In this document: positions 9,123 through 18,125 of the stretch, one piece after another
How positions within the stretch are numbered: the stretch's first letter is position 1
How the letters are laid out: each line of letters opens with the position of its first letter
From: Wolbachia endosymbiont (group A) of Anomoia purmunda
GTDB taxonomy: Bacteria > Pseudomonadota > Alphaproteobacteria > Rickettsiales > Anaplasmataceae
Reading direction: 5' to 3'
Length of the DNA stretch: 64,000 nt
Assembly (NCBI RefSeq): GCF_947251545.1
Contig: NZ_OX366362.1
Coordinates: 62,001-126,000 of the forward strand
Position numbers and translations under genes: made by a program
Notes under the pieces: generated by a model
Databases searched by the model: none
Told to the model about the DNA's origin: nothing
The model's input: the letters and a program-made list of their open reading frames with translations, nothing else

Positions 9123-10923
9123 AGAACAAATCAAATCATCTCCACAGTCCTGTGGCGTGTATAAGATGGTTGGAGATAAGAATAAAGTTTTATATGTTGG
9201 AAAAGCAAAAAACTTGAAGTCGAGGTTATCCGACTACCTTCAATTCGAAAACCTTTCTGAACGAATTAGAGTTATGCTCTTACAGGTTATTAAGGTTGAA
9301 ATATTCATCACTGAGAATGAAATCGAAGCACTGCTTCTTGAAGCACAGTTAATAAAATCATTGAAACCACTTTATAATATTGTGCTCAAGGATGGAAAAT
9401 TTTATCCTTATATCACAATTTCTAAACACGATTATCCAAGAATAGCGAAATATAGAGGCAAATTTAAGAAGAATGAGTTTCATTATTATGGTCCCTTTAC
9501 ATCTGCCGCTGCTGTTAAGCAAACTATATTGTCATTGCAAAAAGCTTTTCTCCTAAGAGTATGTTCAGATCAATACTTTTCCTCAACAAAAAGACCATGT
9601 ATTGAATATCAAATTAAGCGCTGCTCAGCACCATGCATAAACAAAATCACAAAAGACGACTACTGCCAATCAGTAAAACAGGCACGAAATACATTGCTTG
9701 GAAGAAATAAGGAAGTAAAAGAACAGTTACTTTTCACAATGAGAAAGTACAGCAGTGAAGAAAACTATGAGCTTGCTGCTATATATAGAGATCGGGTAAA
9801 GTTTCTTGAGCAAATTCAAATACAGCACACGGATTTTTCTTTTGAAAAAGATGCAGATTTCTTCAGTATTGCACGTGAAGAGGATCTAGCATGTATTAGT
9901 GTGTTATCGTTTAGAAATAAAGACAACTACGGCAGCACTCCTTACTTTGCTGAGAACTGTGGTGATCACTCAAATGATGAAATTTTATCCACCTTTTTGG
10001 TCAATTTTTATAATTCAGCTAACATACCTCCAATACAAATTTACGTTCCAGATTCTATTGTGGATAAAGAAATTATAGAACAAGCACTATATAAGGTTGC
10101 TCAAAAGCCAGTAAAAGTTCTGCATGCAAAGAATAAAAAAGAGCGTGATTTATTGAAATTTGTTTATGATAACTCTCAGCATAGCTTAGAGCAGAAGCTT
10201 ATCGATTATAGAAATAATCTAGAAAAGCTTGAAGAGCTTAGCAAAATCTTCTTGTTACCAAACATTCCAAAGCGTATCGAGGTTTATGACAATAGCCATA
10301 TATCTGGAAATCAACAAATTGGTGTAATGGTTGTTGCAGGGCAGGAGGGTTTTTTAAAGAGTGAGTACAGAAAATTTACTATAAAGGAAAAATTTTCAGG
10401 CGATGACTATAAAATGATGAGGGAAGTGCTAACCAGACGTTTCTCCGGCAATATAAAAGGCATAATACCTGATTTTTTACTGATTGATGGTGGACCAGGA
10501 CATGTTTCCATAGTACAGAATGTACTGGAAGTATTGAATATAAACGTTCCTTTTGCTTGTATGGCAAAAGGTCCTGATCGTAACGCAGGAAATGAAAGAT
10601 TTTATATGCTGGGCAGGGAAGAATTCAGTCTGGCAAATGACAGCAAAGTCATGCTTTACTTACAATCGCTGCGTAATGAAGCCCACCGTTTTGCGATAAC
10701 TTCACATAGAAAAAAACGCGATAAACAGTTTATAGTTTCACAATTAAGGAAAATACCCGGCATTGGCAACAAAAGAAAAAAAGCGTTGATGTCTTATTTT
10801 GGTTCAGTGAAAAATATAAGCAAAGCTTCTCTGGCTGAAATTCAAAACGTACCTGGAATTAGTAAAGGTTTAGCAGAAGTCATTCTTAAATACGTGAATT
10901 ATAAGAGAGGAGTACTGGAATGA
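9106..10923 (+). CDS. uvrC: UvrABC system protein C (excinuclease subunit)
   Basis: The dual-incision nuclease of nucleotide excision repair, cutting on both sides of a lesion after UvrA and UvrB recognition. In order: GIY-YIG domain (about residues 12-90, GVYKMVG..VLYVGKAKNLKSRL), a Cys-rich segment, a UVR motif near 200-235 (AAIYRDRVKFLEQI), the RNase H-like domain (IEVYDNSHISG, LLIDGGPGH) and a helix-hairpin-helix pair at the C-terminus (IPGIGNKRKKALMSYFG). Normal length at 605 residues. Its start lies within the last codons of glyS. The stop codon falls in sequence resembling the dispersed palindromic element (GTACTGGAATGAC), see findings. Confidence 0.96.
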   Translation: MLRQYKEQIKSSPQSCGVYKMVGDKNKVLYVGKAKNLKSRLSDYLQFENLSERIRVMLLQVIKVEIFITENEIEALLLEAQLIKSLKPLYNIVLKDGKFYPYITISKHDYPRIAKYRGKFKKNEFHYYGPFTSAAAVKQTILSLQKAFLLRVCSDQYFSSTKRPCIEYQIKRCSAPCINKITKDDYCQSVKQARNTLLGRNKEVKEQLLFTMRKYSSEENYELAAIYRDRVKFLEQIQIQHTDFSFEKDADFFSIAREEDLACISVLSFRNKDNYGSTPYFAENCGDHSNDEILSTFLVNFYNSANIPPIQIYVPDSIVDKEIIEQALYKVAQKPVKVLHAKNKKERDLLKFVYDNSQHSLEQKLIDYRNNLEKLEELSKIFLLPNIPKRIEVYDNSHISGNQQIGVMVVAGQEGFLKSEYRKFTIKEKFSGDDYKMMREVLTRRFSGNIKGIIPDFLLIDGGPGHVSIVQNVLEVLNINVPFACMAKGPDRNAGNERFYMLGREEFSLANDSKVMLYLQSLRNEAHRFAITSHRKKRDKQFIVSQLRKIPGIGNKRKKALMSYFGSVKNISKASLAEIQNVPGISKGLAEVILKYVNYKRGVLE

Positions 10924-11007
10924 CACAAAACCCGTTTTATTGTTAAAGCAGATATTCATATACTTTCCTTCAGAATCTCTTCATTGAGAAGCCACTCTGT
11001 TAAAACG

Positions 11008-11799
11008 TAACCGTTCTCCCAATGGCGTCAACTTAAGGAAAAATATCAGCGATAGTGTGTAAAATTTCTCTCTAAATTTTTTATCATTAAATTATCCAAA
11101 GAGTGCAAGAAACAGCACTTTTGTTTCTGCTTTATTTCAACAAAAAAGTCTAAAGTGTGTCCTTATGAATTAAAAGTAGACTTTATTTTTCGCTTGCAAA
11201 AAAGAAATTATAGCAAGCTATGGGAACGCTGGCGAACTAGATTTTGATTTTATACTAGAAAACAAAAAGCTAGAAAATAAAATGAAAGGACAAAAAGTAA
11301 GGGTTATAGTACTTACATTAGCCAATGGAGAAACAGAAGACCTCACTTTTTGACCGAGAAAATTTACTTTGGAAGACATCAGCAAAGCTTATGTATTAAG
11401 GTGGCACATAGAGGAGTGCTATAAACGACTCAAAATAGGTGCAGAATTAGAGAATTTTTCTGGAGAGGCTGTATTACAAGAATTTTGGGCGAACTTAGTT
11501 ATGTGTAATATATTATCGCTTCATATGTGTGATGCACAAGGGCCTTGGAACCCAGATCAAATTACTGAGTATCGTTTAAATTTTTCAGTTTTATTTGGTG
11601 TAATGAGGCAGAAACTCTATCAAGTGCTTGTCGTAAATTGTTCGCCAAAAGATTTTCAAGCCCTTTTTAAGTATACGCGCCAAAGTTAAAATCCGACCAG
11701 GACAGCCGCGATAAGGTAGATAAGTCCAAACGCCATCATGTCTTTAGGAGAGTTTGCTAATGGAGGCTCTTAAGTTGACGCCATTGGCTGAACGGATAC
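11008..11799 (+). mobile_element. Degenerate IS4-type insertion sequence
   Basis: A 792-bp element bounded by related inverted repeats: GTAACCGTTCTCCCAATGGCG at the left, and at the right the reverse complement of GTATCCGTTCAGCCAATGGCG. Inside is a decayed transposase. The first ~165 bp and last ~57 bp are shared with the miniature copy at 42,669-42,964, which confirms the ends. No convincing target duplication is visible. It lies between uvrC and argD. Confidence 0.75.
11168..11689 (+). pseudogene. IS4-family transposase, frameshifted C-terminal remnant
   Basis: Pieces of one transposase in several frames. An early segment encodes DFIFRLQKRNYSKLWERW; a second, IVLTLANGETEDLTF, ends in a stop; the last open piece (from 11,369) encodes YVLRWHIEECYKRLKIGAE, the Y-(2)-R-(3)-E-(6)-K signature of IS4 transposases. 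The N-terminal half with the first catalytic aspartates is missing or unrecognisable. It cannot be active in cis. Confidence 0.8.
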
Positions 11800-11823
11800 C
11801 CTGCATCTGCTTGTACGTAGCGC

Positions 11824-12999
11824 TTAATCAGAAGATTTCTCAGATAAATATTGAGTCAAAATCTCGATGCCTTCATCAATCTCTTTTTCAGTGATAATGA
11901 GCGGAGGTAAAATTCTCACAACGTTATCTGATGTTACCCCAACAGTAAGCAAGCCGCGATGACTTAATTCTTCTGCAAACTTTTTATTGTTTGCTTTCAC
12001 CTTTATTCCAAGCATTAACCCTTTCCCTCTTACTTCCTCTATTATTGGAAATTTACTTGCTAAGTCTTCTAGTTTATTTTTTAGGTATTTACCTCTAATT
12101 TCAACATTTTTCAAAAAGCCGGGGCTGAGCAATTCTTCGAGTACAGCATTACCTACTGAGGTTGCAAGCGGATTGCCACCAAAAGTGGAACCGTGCATAC
12201 CAACTGCCATGTATTTAGCAGCATTTTCAGTTGCAAGACAAGCCCCTAGCGGAAACCCCCCGCCTATTCCCTTTGCAAGAGCACATATATCAGGTTCCAC
12301 TCCTATATGTTCGTATGCAAATAATTTTCCTGTCCTACCAGCACCGCATTGCACGCAATCAAAAAATAACAATATGTCATTTTCATCACACAGCTTTCTT
12401 AGTTCCCTCATGAAGGTATCATCCATTACTTTGATACCACCTTGCCCTTGTATTGGTTCTATTAATATAACACCTATACCACTTGAAATTGCTTTCTTTA
12501 CACTCTCAATATTGGGCTCGATATTATCACACCAATCAATACAGGGACTCAGTAATTCAGAAAATTTCTGTTTATCGTTTGCAGCACAAGTTAGGAAGGT
12601 TCTTCCATGAAATGCACCATGGAATGTTAAAATTCTGTGACGGTTTTTATTGCCTTTTCCGTTTTGATAGACCCTAGCAATCTTAAGCCCACATTCTACT
12701 GCCTCTGATCCAGAATTTGAGAAAAATACAGTGTCAGCGAAACTGTTGTTTATTAATTTTTCTGCAAAATTATTGGCAGCAGGTATATTATAGGTATTTG
12801 ATATATGCCATAATTTTTCTCCTTGGAATTTAAGAGCACTAATTAATCGTGAATTAGTGTGACCTAAGCTACTAACGGCTATTCCAGAGTGAAAATCTAC
12901 GTAGCGCTCACCATCAACATCATATAGGTAGATACCTTTGCCATGAGAAAAATTTATATTAACAGGAGAATAAACTGGCAAGATAGGAAAAATTGTCAT
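11824..12999 (-). CDS. argD: Acetylornithine/ornithine-type aminotransferase (class III, PLP)
   Basis: A 391-residue class III pyridoxal-phosphate aminotransferase closest by eye to ArgD. The PLP lysine is K243 in LAKGIGGGFPLGA; Asp214 in FFDCVQCGAGRTG is the ring-nitrogen ligand, although the usual DEVQTG reads DCVQCG. SNSGSEAVE (phosphate-binding turn) and STFGGNPL are also intact. No other arginine-biosynthesis gene is nearby, so the real substrate (acetylornithine, succinyl-diaminopimelate or another omega-amine) cannot be decided from sequence. It is convergent with the IS remnant and divergent from the kinase gene at 13,065. Confidence 0.9.
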   Translation of the reverse strand: MTIFPILPVYSPVNINFSHGKGIYLYDVDGERYVDFHSGIAVSSLGHTNSRLISALKFQGEKLWHISNTYNIPAANNFAEKLINNSFADTVFFSNSGSEAVECGLKIARVYQNGKGNKNRHRILTFHGAFHGRTFLTCAANDKQKFSELLSPCIDWCDNIEPNIESVKKAISSGIGVILIEPIQGQGGIKVMDDTFMRELRKLCDENDILLFFDCVQCGAGRTGKLFAYEHIGVEPDICALAKGIGGGFPLGACLATENAAKYMAVGMHGSTFGGNPLATSVGNAVLEELLSPGFLKNVEIRGKYLKNKLEDLASKFPIIEEVRGKGLMLGIKVKANNKKFAEELSHRGLLTVGVTSDNVVRILPPLIITEKEIDEGIEILTQYLSEKSSD

Positions 13000-13064
13000 A
13001 AAATATTATATGCTAAATTTTATTATTAATAACATAAAAACCGTTGTTTCACAATAAGAAGGAT

Positions 13065-14492
13065 ATGTATAAGCTAGGTAAATTAATGTTTTCTGCACTG
13101 GAGAAAAACAAATACACAAAAGTTATTGTATTACTCTCATCGATCTTTATGATTTTATTCAGTGTGATATATTGTAATTATTTACTAAGGAGTAATTTCC
13201 TTTCTTCTTACCGTGATTCAAGTGTAAACTTAAAAAGTGTACTGGAAAATGGCATAATAAAAAAATACCATTATTTACTAATAGAAAAGCATCACATTAA
13301 ATACAAAAGTTTTGATTACATAAACCAACTGGTAAAACTGCGTGCTGAATTATTACAATCAGTGAGCAAAGTAAAGGATTTCAGCTTAATACTGTATGAT
13401 CAAAACGGCAGAATAATATTCAGTAATTTTAACACTCAAGATTATGATTATGAACAGTTACTTACAAACGATGAAATTGATAAACTATTAAGTAACCAAG
13501 AAATATTTTATACTACAGGAAATACATTAACTTCTATTTTCCCTATATTCCATGAAAATAGCATTAAACCGTCGTTTTTTTTGAAGATTCTTCGAAACTA
13601 CAATAATTCTTATATTATAGCATATGGCCTATTTTTAACATTCTTAGGCTTATTATTAATAATTTTAATATTAATAATGTTCTATTTGCACTTTTCTAAT
13701 ACCCAAATGCTAGCCAAGCAACATAAAACTAACATTGAATTACAGCAGATAAAAGAGACATTAGAGCAAGAAAATGCAAACAAGCTAAAGTTTTTTGCAA
13801 GCTTTACACATGAATTACGCACACCTCTTAATGCTATTATTGGATTTGCGGAGTTGATCAAAAATAAAACTTTAGGTTCAATGGATAATTCTCAATACAA
13901 GGAGTATGCAGACGATATATATAATGCAGGAACACACTTACTTACCTTAATTAATGATGTGCTCGATTTTTCTAAAGCTGAATCAAGTAGTTTAACAGTA
14001 GAAAAAGTGAAGTTTAACCTGAACAAAATAATGGATTCATGCATAAATATGCTATTACCTAAATTAAGAGAAACTGAGATTAATTTAAAAAAAGAGATAC
14101 CTAATAAGCAATTATTAGTTATTGCAGATCCTAAGAGAATGAAACAAGTTATAATAAACTTATTATCAAACTCAATCAAATTTACCCCAAAGGGTGGTTT
14201 AATAAGAATGGTGGTAAAAGAAAATATAGAAAAAAACTTATTAACTATTGAGTTTCATGACAATGGAATAGGAATAATGCAGCAGGATATATATAAAGTT
14301 ATGTCTGTTTTTGGCCAAGCAGATTCGGGATATAGAAATGAAGGTACGGGCATCGGATTGCCGCTAAGCAAGAAATTAGTAGAGTTAATGGGTGGAACTT
14401 TTGACATTAAAAGTGAAGCAAAACTTGGTACTACGATAACATTGAACTTCTTTTATGAAGAACAAACATGTGAAGATTCGATTGATTTTTAA
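13065..14492 (+). CDS. Membrane sensor histidine kinase (PleC-like)
   Basis: A two-component sensor kinase at the inner membrane. Two membrane helices (about residues 19-40 and 183-209) bracket a ~140-residue extracytoplasmic sensor region, then a short coiled linker. The HisKA domain has the phospho-acceptor His249 in FTHELRTPLNAIIGFAEL, and the HATPase_c domain has LLSNSIKFTPKGG (N box), DNGIGI (G1) and EGTGIGLPLSKKLVELMGG (G2). There is no receiver domain. The HisKA sequence resembles PleC of Caulobacter, which acts on DivK/PleD; Wolbachia is known to keep PleC/PleD-type signalling. ATG 13,065 follows AGAAGG very closely; TTG 13,044 and ATG 13,086 are alternatives. Confidence 0.88.
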   Translation: MYKLGKLMFSALEKNKYTKVIVLLSSIFMILFSVIYCNYLLRSNFLSSYRDSSVNLKSVLENGIIKKYHYLLIEKHHIKYKSFDYINQLVKLRAELLQSVSKVKDFSLILYDQNGRIIFSNFNTQDYDYEQLLTNDEIDKLLSNQEIFYTTGNTLTSIFPIFHENSIKPSFFLKILRNYNNSYIIAYGLFLTFLGLLLIILILIMFYLHFSNTQMLAKQHKTNIELQQIKETLEQENANKLKFFASFTHELRTPLNAIIGFAELIKNKTLGSMDNSQYKEYADDIYNAGTHLLTLINDVLDFSKAESSSLTVEKVKFNLNKIMDSCINMLLPKLRETEINLKKEIPNKQLLVIADPKRMKQVIINLLSNSIKFTPKGGLIRMVVKENIEKNLLTIEFHDNGIGIMQQDIYKVMSVFGQADSGYRNEGTGIGLPLSKKLVELMGGTFDIKSEAKLGTTITLNFFYEEQTCEDSIDF

Positions 14493-14608
14493 TAGGATCT
14501 ATTGATATGGTCTTGAAAACCACACTTTATCAAAAGCGGCAAGCCGAGAAGGCAGTTATCAATAAGCCCCCTGTCAAGAATCTTATCTGTGTTAGCTATA
14601 TATAAAAT

Positions 14609-14637
14609 TTGATACTCTGACTACAATATACTACTAT
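14609..14637 (+). promoter_or_regulatory. Putative sigma-70 promoter for bcp
   Basis: TTGATA (14,609-14,614), a 17-bp spacer, and TACTAT (14,632-14,637), 29 bp ahead of the preferred bcp start. Confidence 0.5.
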
Positions 14638-14666
14638 AGATAGAAGTGTTATCAATGGAGCAAGGT

Positions 14667-15134
14667 ATGGAGTTAGTAGTAGGAAATAATGCACCTGATT
14701 TTAGCTTACCAACAGATTCTGGTGAAAATTTATCACTGAGTGAATTTTTTGATAAAAAAAATGTAGTTCTTTATTTTTATCCTAAAGACGATACTCCGGG
14801 TTGTACGATGGAAGCAAAAGGCTTTAGAGATAAAATAGATGATTTTTCTTCCCTTGACACAGTGATAATTGGTGTATCAAAAGATAGTGTTAAGTGCCAC
14901 ACTAACTTCAAAGCAAAATACTCTCTGCCGTTTTCTTTAGTTTCTGATGAGAATGCTGAAATGTTGGGAAAATATGGTGTTTGGGTAGAGAAAAGTATGT
15001 TTGGCAAAAAGTATATGGGAATAGAACGCACTACTTTTTTAATAGATAAAAAAGGTAAAATAGTGAAGATCTGGAAAAATGTAAAAGTTAGTGGACATGT
15101 TGATGAGGTTCTGGAAGAAGTAAAGAGAATATAA
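14667..15134 (+). CDS. bcp: Thiol peroxidase, Bcp/PrxQ-type peroxiredoxin
   Basis: Reduces hydrogen peroxide and alkyl hydroperoxides with thiol electrons in the cytoplasm. The peroxidatic Cys46 is in DDTPGCTMEAKGF. In E. coli-type Bcp a resolving cysteine sits five residues later; here that position is Lys51, so this copy should work by a 1-Cys mechanism or use another resolving thiol. I chose ATG 14,667 because GGAG lies six bases upstream; GTG 14,646 and ATG 14,655 are in frame. recF follows 16 bp later and is probably cotranscribed. Confidence 0.93.
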   Translation: MELVVGNNAPDFSLPTDSGENLSLSEFFDKKNVVLYFYPKDDTPGCTMEAKGFRDKIDDFSSLDTVIIGVSKDSVKCHTNFKAKYSLPFSLVSDENAEMLGKYGVWVEKSMFGKKYMGIERTTFLIDKKGKIVKIWKNVKVSGHVDEVLEEVKRI

Positions 15135-15150
15135 ACTAAAGAATAGGTTA

Positions 15151-16230
15151 ATGGCTACCCATTGCTACATAAAAAAGCTGAAATTACATAATTTTCGTAG
15201 CCACTCAAACTTTGAACTGGATTCAGATGATAGCTCGGTTGTGATAACTGGCAAGAATGGTATTGGTAAAACTAATATACTTGAAGCAATCTCGTTGCTT
15301 GCTAAAAGCAATGGAATGAAAAAAGCAAAAGCCAGTGAGATACAAAATAGATTCAGTAATGAAGATTGGGTAGTGCACTATGATTTTTTTAATGGAATGG
15401 ATTTTAATTCAATTGGTATCGCAAAGAGTTTTGATAAGAAACTAATACAAATTGATGGAAAAACGCAATCGAGTTATTCATCTTTGTATAAGATATCCAA
15501 TGTAATATGGCTGATTCCACAAATGGACTATGTTCTTCTTAATTCTCCAAGTGATAGATTAAAATTTTTAGACCGTATAGTCTCACTGTTTGAGGAAAAT
15601 TACACTTGCTGCTACATGAAACACAGAAAAGCTAAACGTGAGCGAAGTAAACTGTTGAGAGAGAACACCTTGGACGAAAATTGGCTCTCTAGTCTTGAAA
15701 ACATAATGGCCGTCAATGCAGTTAGTATTTTACATATGCGATCGTCTGTTTTAAAGATACTACAAGACACAATTGATAACCATTCCAGTGAGTTTTTTCC
15801 GAAGGCAAGTTTGAAATTCAGCAGCCAGCTAACTTTGGACGATACTGCAGAATATTTTCAGAATCGTCTAAAGGAAAACAGAGAAAAAGATTCATTGACT
15901 GGTAGAGTAACCTTTGGTGTGCATAACGATAATTTTCGGGTTTTTTGTCAAAAAAGAAACGTACCAATAAATCTGTGCTCCACTGGAGAACAAAAGTTAT
16001 TACTACTTTCTATTATTTTATCCAGTGTAAAAGCAAGGTGTATTCATTACAATAAGGCACCACTTCTTCTACTTGATGATATAATGTTTCATCTGGATAA
16101 ACATTACAGAAAGGCGTTAATAGAGGAAGTGTTAAGTATTCAATGTCAAACTTGGATAACTGATGTAAATCAAGATAATTTCAATAGCTATCTTTATTCT
16201 TTCAAGTTTTTTGAATTATCAAATGAATAG
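15151..16230 (+). CDS. recF: DNA replication and repair protein RecF
   Basis: An SMC-like ATPase that helps load RecA at gapped DNA through RecOR. The N-terminus KLKLHNFRSHSNFEL and Walker A GKNGIGKT (34-41), the ABC signature STGEQKLLLLS and Walker B APLLLLDDIMFHLD are all present. At 359 residues it is complete. It follows bcp by 16 bp. recA is in the same window (41,462) on the other strand. Confidence 0.94.
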   Translation: MATHCYIKKLKLHNFRSHSNFELDSDDSSVVITGKNGIGKTNILEAISLLAKSNGMKKAKASEIQNRFSNEDWVVHYDFFNGMDFNSIGIAKSFDKKLIQIDGKTQSSYSSLYKISNVIWLIPQMDYVLLNSPSDRLKFLDRIVSLFEENYTCCYMKHRKAKRERSKLLRENTLDENWLSSLENIMAVNAVSILHMRSSVLKILQDTIDNHSSEFFPKASLKFSSQLTLDDTAEYFQNRLKENREKDSLTGRVTFGVHNDNFRVFCQKRNVPINLCSTGEQKLLLLSIILSSVKARCIHYNKAPLLLLDDIMFHLDKHYRKALIEEVLSIQCQTWITDVNQDNFNSYLYSFKFFELSNE

Positions 16231-16344
16231 TACCTCTTTCAAAGCTCATACAGGCAACTCCCAATTGTAAATTCCGGCAATTAAATTAAACCTCAAACCA
16301 GAACATTTCTGTTTTTTTTACTTTAAGTTAAATGCAAAACCTAC

Positions 16345-16373
16345 TTGACAAATTCCGCCAGCGCCCTTATTAT
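16345..16373 (+). promoter_or_regulatory. Consensus sigma-70 promoter inside repeat copy 1
   Basis: TTGACA (16,345-16,350), exactly 17 bp, TATTAT (16,368-16,373). The same hexamers and spacing are kept in both other copies, although the downstream sequence differs. Confidence 0.6.
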
Positions 16374-16425
16374 AGTATTAAGGGTATTTCTGACTCAAAA
16401 CTTGTTTTTGATCTGCGCAGGTTCA

Positions 16426-16533
16426 ATGACAAAATTCAGTAAAAAACTTAGGGTATTTTTTGGCGGATTACATAAAATTATAGCGGCTGCATGTCTTTTA
16501 AATTTTTTCTACATTCAGCCAAATCGCGCTTAA
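16426..16533 (+). CDS. Possible 35-residue micro-ORF in repeat copy 1
   Basis: An ATG about 53 bp after the repeat promoter's -10, preceded by CAGG, opens a 35-codon frame (MTKFSKKLRVFFGG.. with a hydrophobic IIAAACLLNFFYI stretch). The aligned position in the other two copies also has ATGACAAAA, but those frames stop after about 12-13 codons (MTKKLNVFGVNHA, MTKKFTYLASHV). It may be a tiny membrane peptide with decayed copies, or chance. Confidence 0.25.
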   Translation: MTKFSKKLRVFFGGLHKIIAAACLLNFFYIQPNRA

Positions 16534-16675
16534 ACTAAGCGTCAGCAAATTATTACAGCGCCAATTTAAAGTATTAGAGGGTCAAAACTCGCACTACGGG
16601 GCTTCTTTTGCCTTTTTTTTCATTTGGTAAATTTCTTAATGTTTGTGGCTAAAGCAATTTAAGAGACCGAAAATG

Positions 16676-17000
16676 GTGTCATTCCAGTGCCCCTGTGATG
16701 TCATTCCAGTGCTCCTTTTTTGTCATCTCAGTGCGTGACACTGGGATCTAGCCTTTATTATGCAGCCACTTGGTTGAAATTAAGTTTCCTGGATCCCAGT
16801 GTCTGGGCACTGGGATGACATCCTTCTGGTAGGCTCAAATTGTAATGTTCGTACAGTTGTGGAATGAATCGCGGTATGACGGTTAAGTAATTCGTCATCC
16901 CACTGCTTGTTAGCGGCTGAGATACCGCGAATGAATCGCGGTATGAAGTAGATTGCTGTCATTCCAGTGCTTGACACTGGACTCTTGTTTCAATGTTAAA
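16676..17000. repeat. Cluster of dispersed palindromic elements
   Basis: At least five units of the GTCATTCCAGTGC..GCACTGGGATGAC type, including a complete hairpin at about 16,796-16,822, plus the related ATACCGCGAATGAATCGCGGTAT palindrome near 16,920-16,945. Non-coding. A segment around 16,760-16,785 (GCAGCCACTTGGTTG) recurs inverted near 58,155-58,175. From 17,001 to 17,238 I see no gene. Confidence 0.75.
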
Positions 17001-17238
17001 CAAAATACCATAGAATTCAAAAAGACAATTCCTAGAAAATTTCTACATCCAAAAAAGGCATAAGTTATGTTAATGCTGTTTGAATGAGCTGATATAAAGA
17101 TAAGCCAAATTTTTACAAAGAAAACATTTCAAGCAGCAAGACACCTTTGATTGAAAGAGAGCACCAAATTTATGGGGTGAGTAACTGCGCTATTTCAACT
17201 ACTACAACTAAATCAATAAATCTTAATAGGGGCAAAAC

Positions 17239-18123
17239 ATTAGACTTCTTTCAAAATTGTTAGAGGGAGTGTAAGATGAAGTATTTGAAAGCATGAAATA
17301 TAAGGAAATAGAAAAGTTAGAAGGAGAAAAGTTTCGACGTTTAACAGGGGTAAAAAAAGCAACATTTGAGCGAATGGTAGAAATTCTAGAAGTGGAGGAT
17401 AAAAGAAAAAAAGCTAGAAGTGGAAGAAAAAGTAAACTTTGCATAGAAGACAGGCTACTTATGGCACTGGAATATATAAGAGAATATCGTACATATTTTC
17501 ATATTGGGCAAAGCTATGGCATGAGTGAAAGTAACAGTTTTAAAATAATAAGATGGGTAGAAGACATATTAATAAAACATCCAGATTTTGCATTACCAGG
17601 AAAAAAAGAGCTATTAAAGAGTGATGTAGAATATGAAGTTTTAGTAATAGACGGAACTGAAACGCCAGTAGAGAGACCAAAAAAAAGCAAAAGCCCTTCT
17701 ACTCTGGAAAGAAAAAAAGGCATACTATAAAAACACAAATAGTAACAGAGAAGAAGAGTAGAAAAGTCATATGCACATCTTTCTCGAATGGTAGAAAACA
17801 CGGATGTTTAGAGAATCAAAGGTAGCAGTATTGCCGCAAACTAAAATCTTAGCTGATGCCGGCTACAGGGGAATGCAGAAGATACACAAAAATGTTGTAT
17901 TACCGCACAGGAAAACGAAAAAGAATCCGTTAAGCAAAGAACAAAAAAAAGAGAACAGGGCACTTATGAGCCAAAGGGCAATTGTTGAAAACGTAATTGA
18001 AAAGGTTTAAAATCATCTCGGACAGGTATAGAAACCGACGAAAACGTTTTGGTTTAAGGTTTAATTTGATTGCTGCAATTCACAATTTTGAGCTCCCTAC
18101 ATGAATTTTGAAAGAAGTCTAAT
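17239..18123 (+). mobile_element. IS5-family insertion sequence (ISWpi1-like), inactive copy
   Basis: Perfect 20-bp terminal inverted repeats: ATTAGACTTCTTTCAAAATT at 17,239 and its complement ending at 18,123. The innermost reading gives TA target duplications (17,241-17,242 and 18,120-18,121). It carries a transposase in two frames separated by an A7G run, the arrangement known for Wolbachia ISWpi1. The second frame is further damaged by a small deletion. The exact IS name is inferred from memory of that group. Confidence 0.82.
17293..18010 (+). pseudogene. IS5-family transposase, frameshifted and internally deleted
   Basis: The first frame (17,293-17,730) encodes the DNA-binding N-terminus (GVKKATFERMVEIL) and first catalytic segment (VLVIDGTETPVERPKK). 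After the slippery run at 17,710-17,717 the next frame continues KHTIKTQIVTEKKSRKVICTSF, then a small deletion near 17,800 shifts the frame again before RESKVAVLPQTKILADAGYRG, and it ends at 18,010. The first shift can be programmed; the second makes this a pseudogene. Confidence 0.78.
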
Positions 18124-18125
18124 GA

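Larger units (their letters stand above)
16330..16675 (+). repeat. Promoter-bearing compound repeat, copy 1 (diverged)
   Basis: It starts with AAATGCAAAACCTACTTGACA and ends with the block TGGTAAATTTCTTAATGTTT..GCAATTTAAGAGACCG. The same order of blocks occurs at 18,307-18,815 (inverted) and 26,350-26,835. This copy lacks the middle tandem block and is the most diverged in the 5' part. The gap from recF (16,231) to this repeat shows nothing else recognisable. Confidence 0.7.

Noticed and set aside
11987-12610. Long open frame (207 codons) on the plus strand
   Set aside because: It lies fully antisense to the argD-like gene, whose PLP motifs are intact. The composition is that of a complementary-strand shadow.
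14493-14608. tRNA-like or small RNA sequence upstream of bcp
   Set aside because: There are GC-rich bits (AAGCGGCAAGCCGAG) but no cloverleaf and no terminator.
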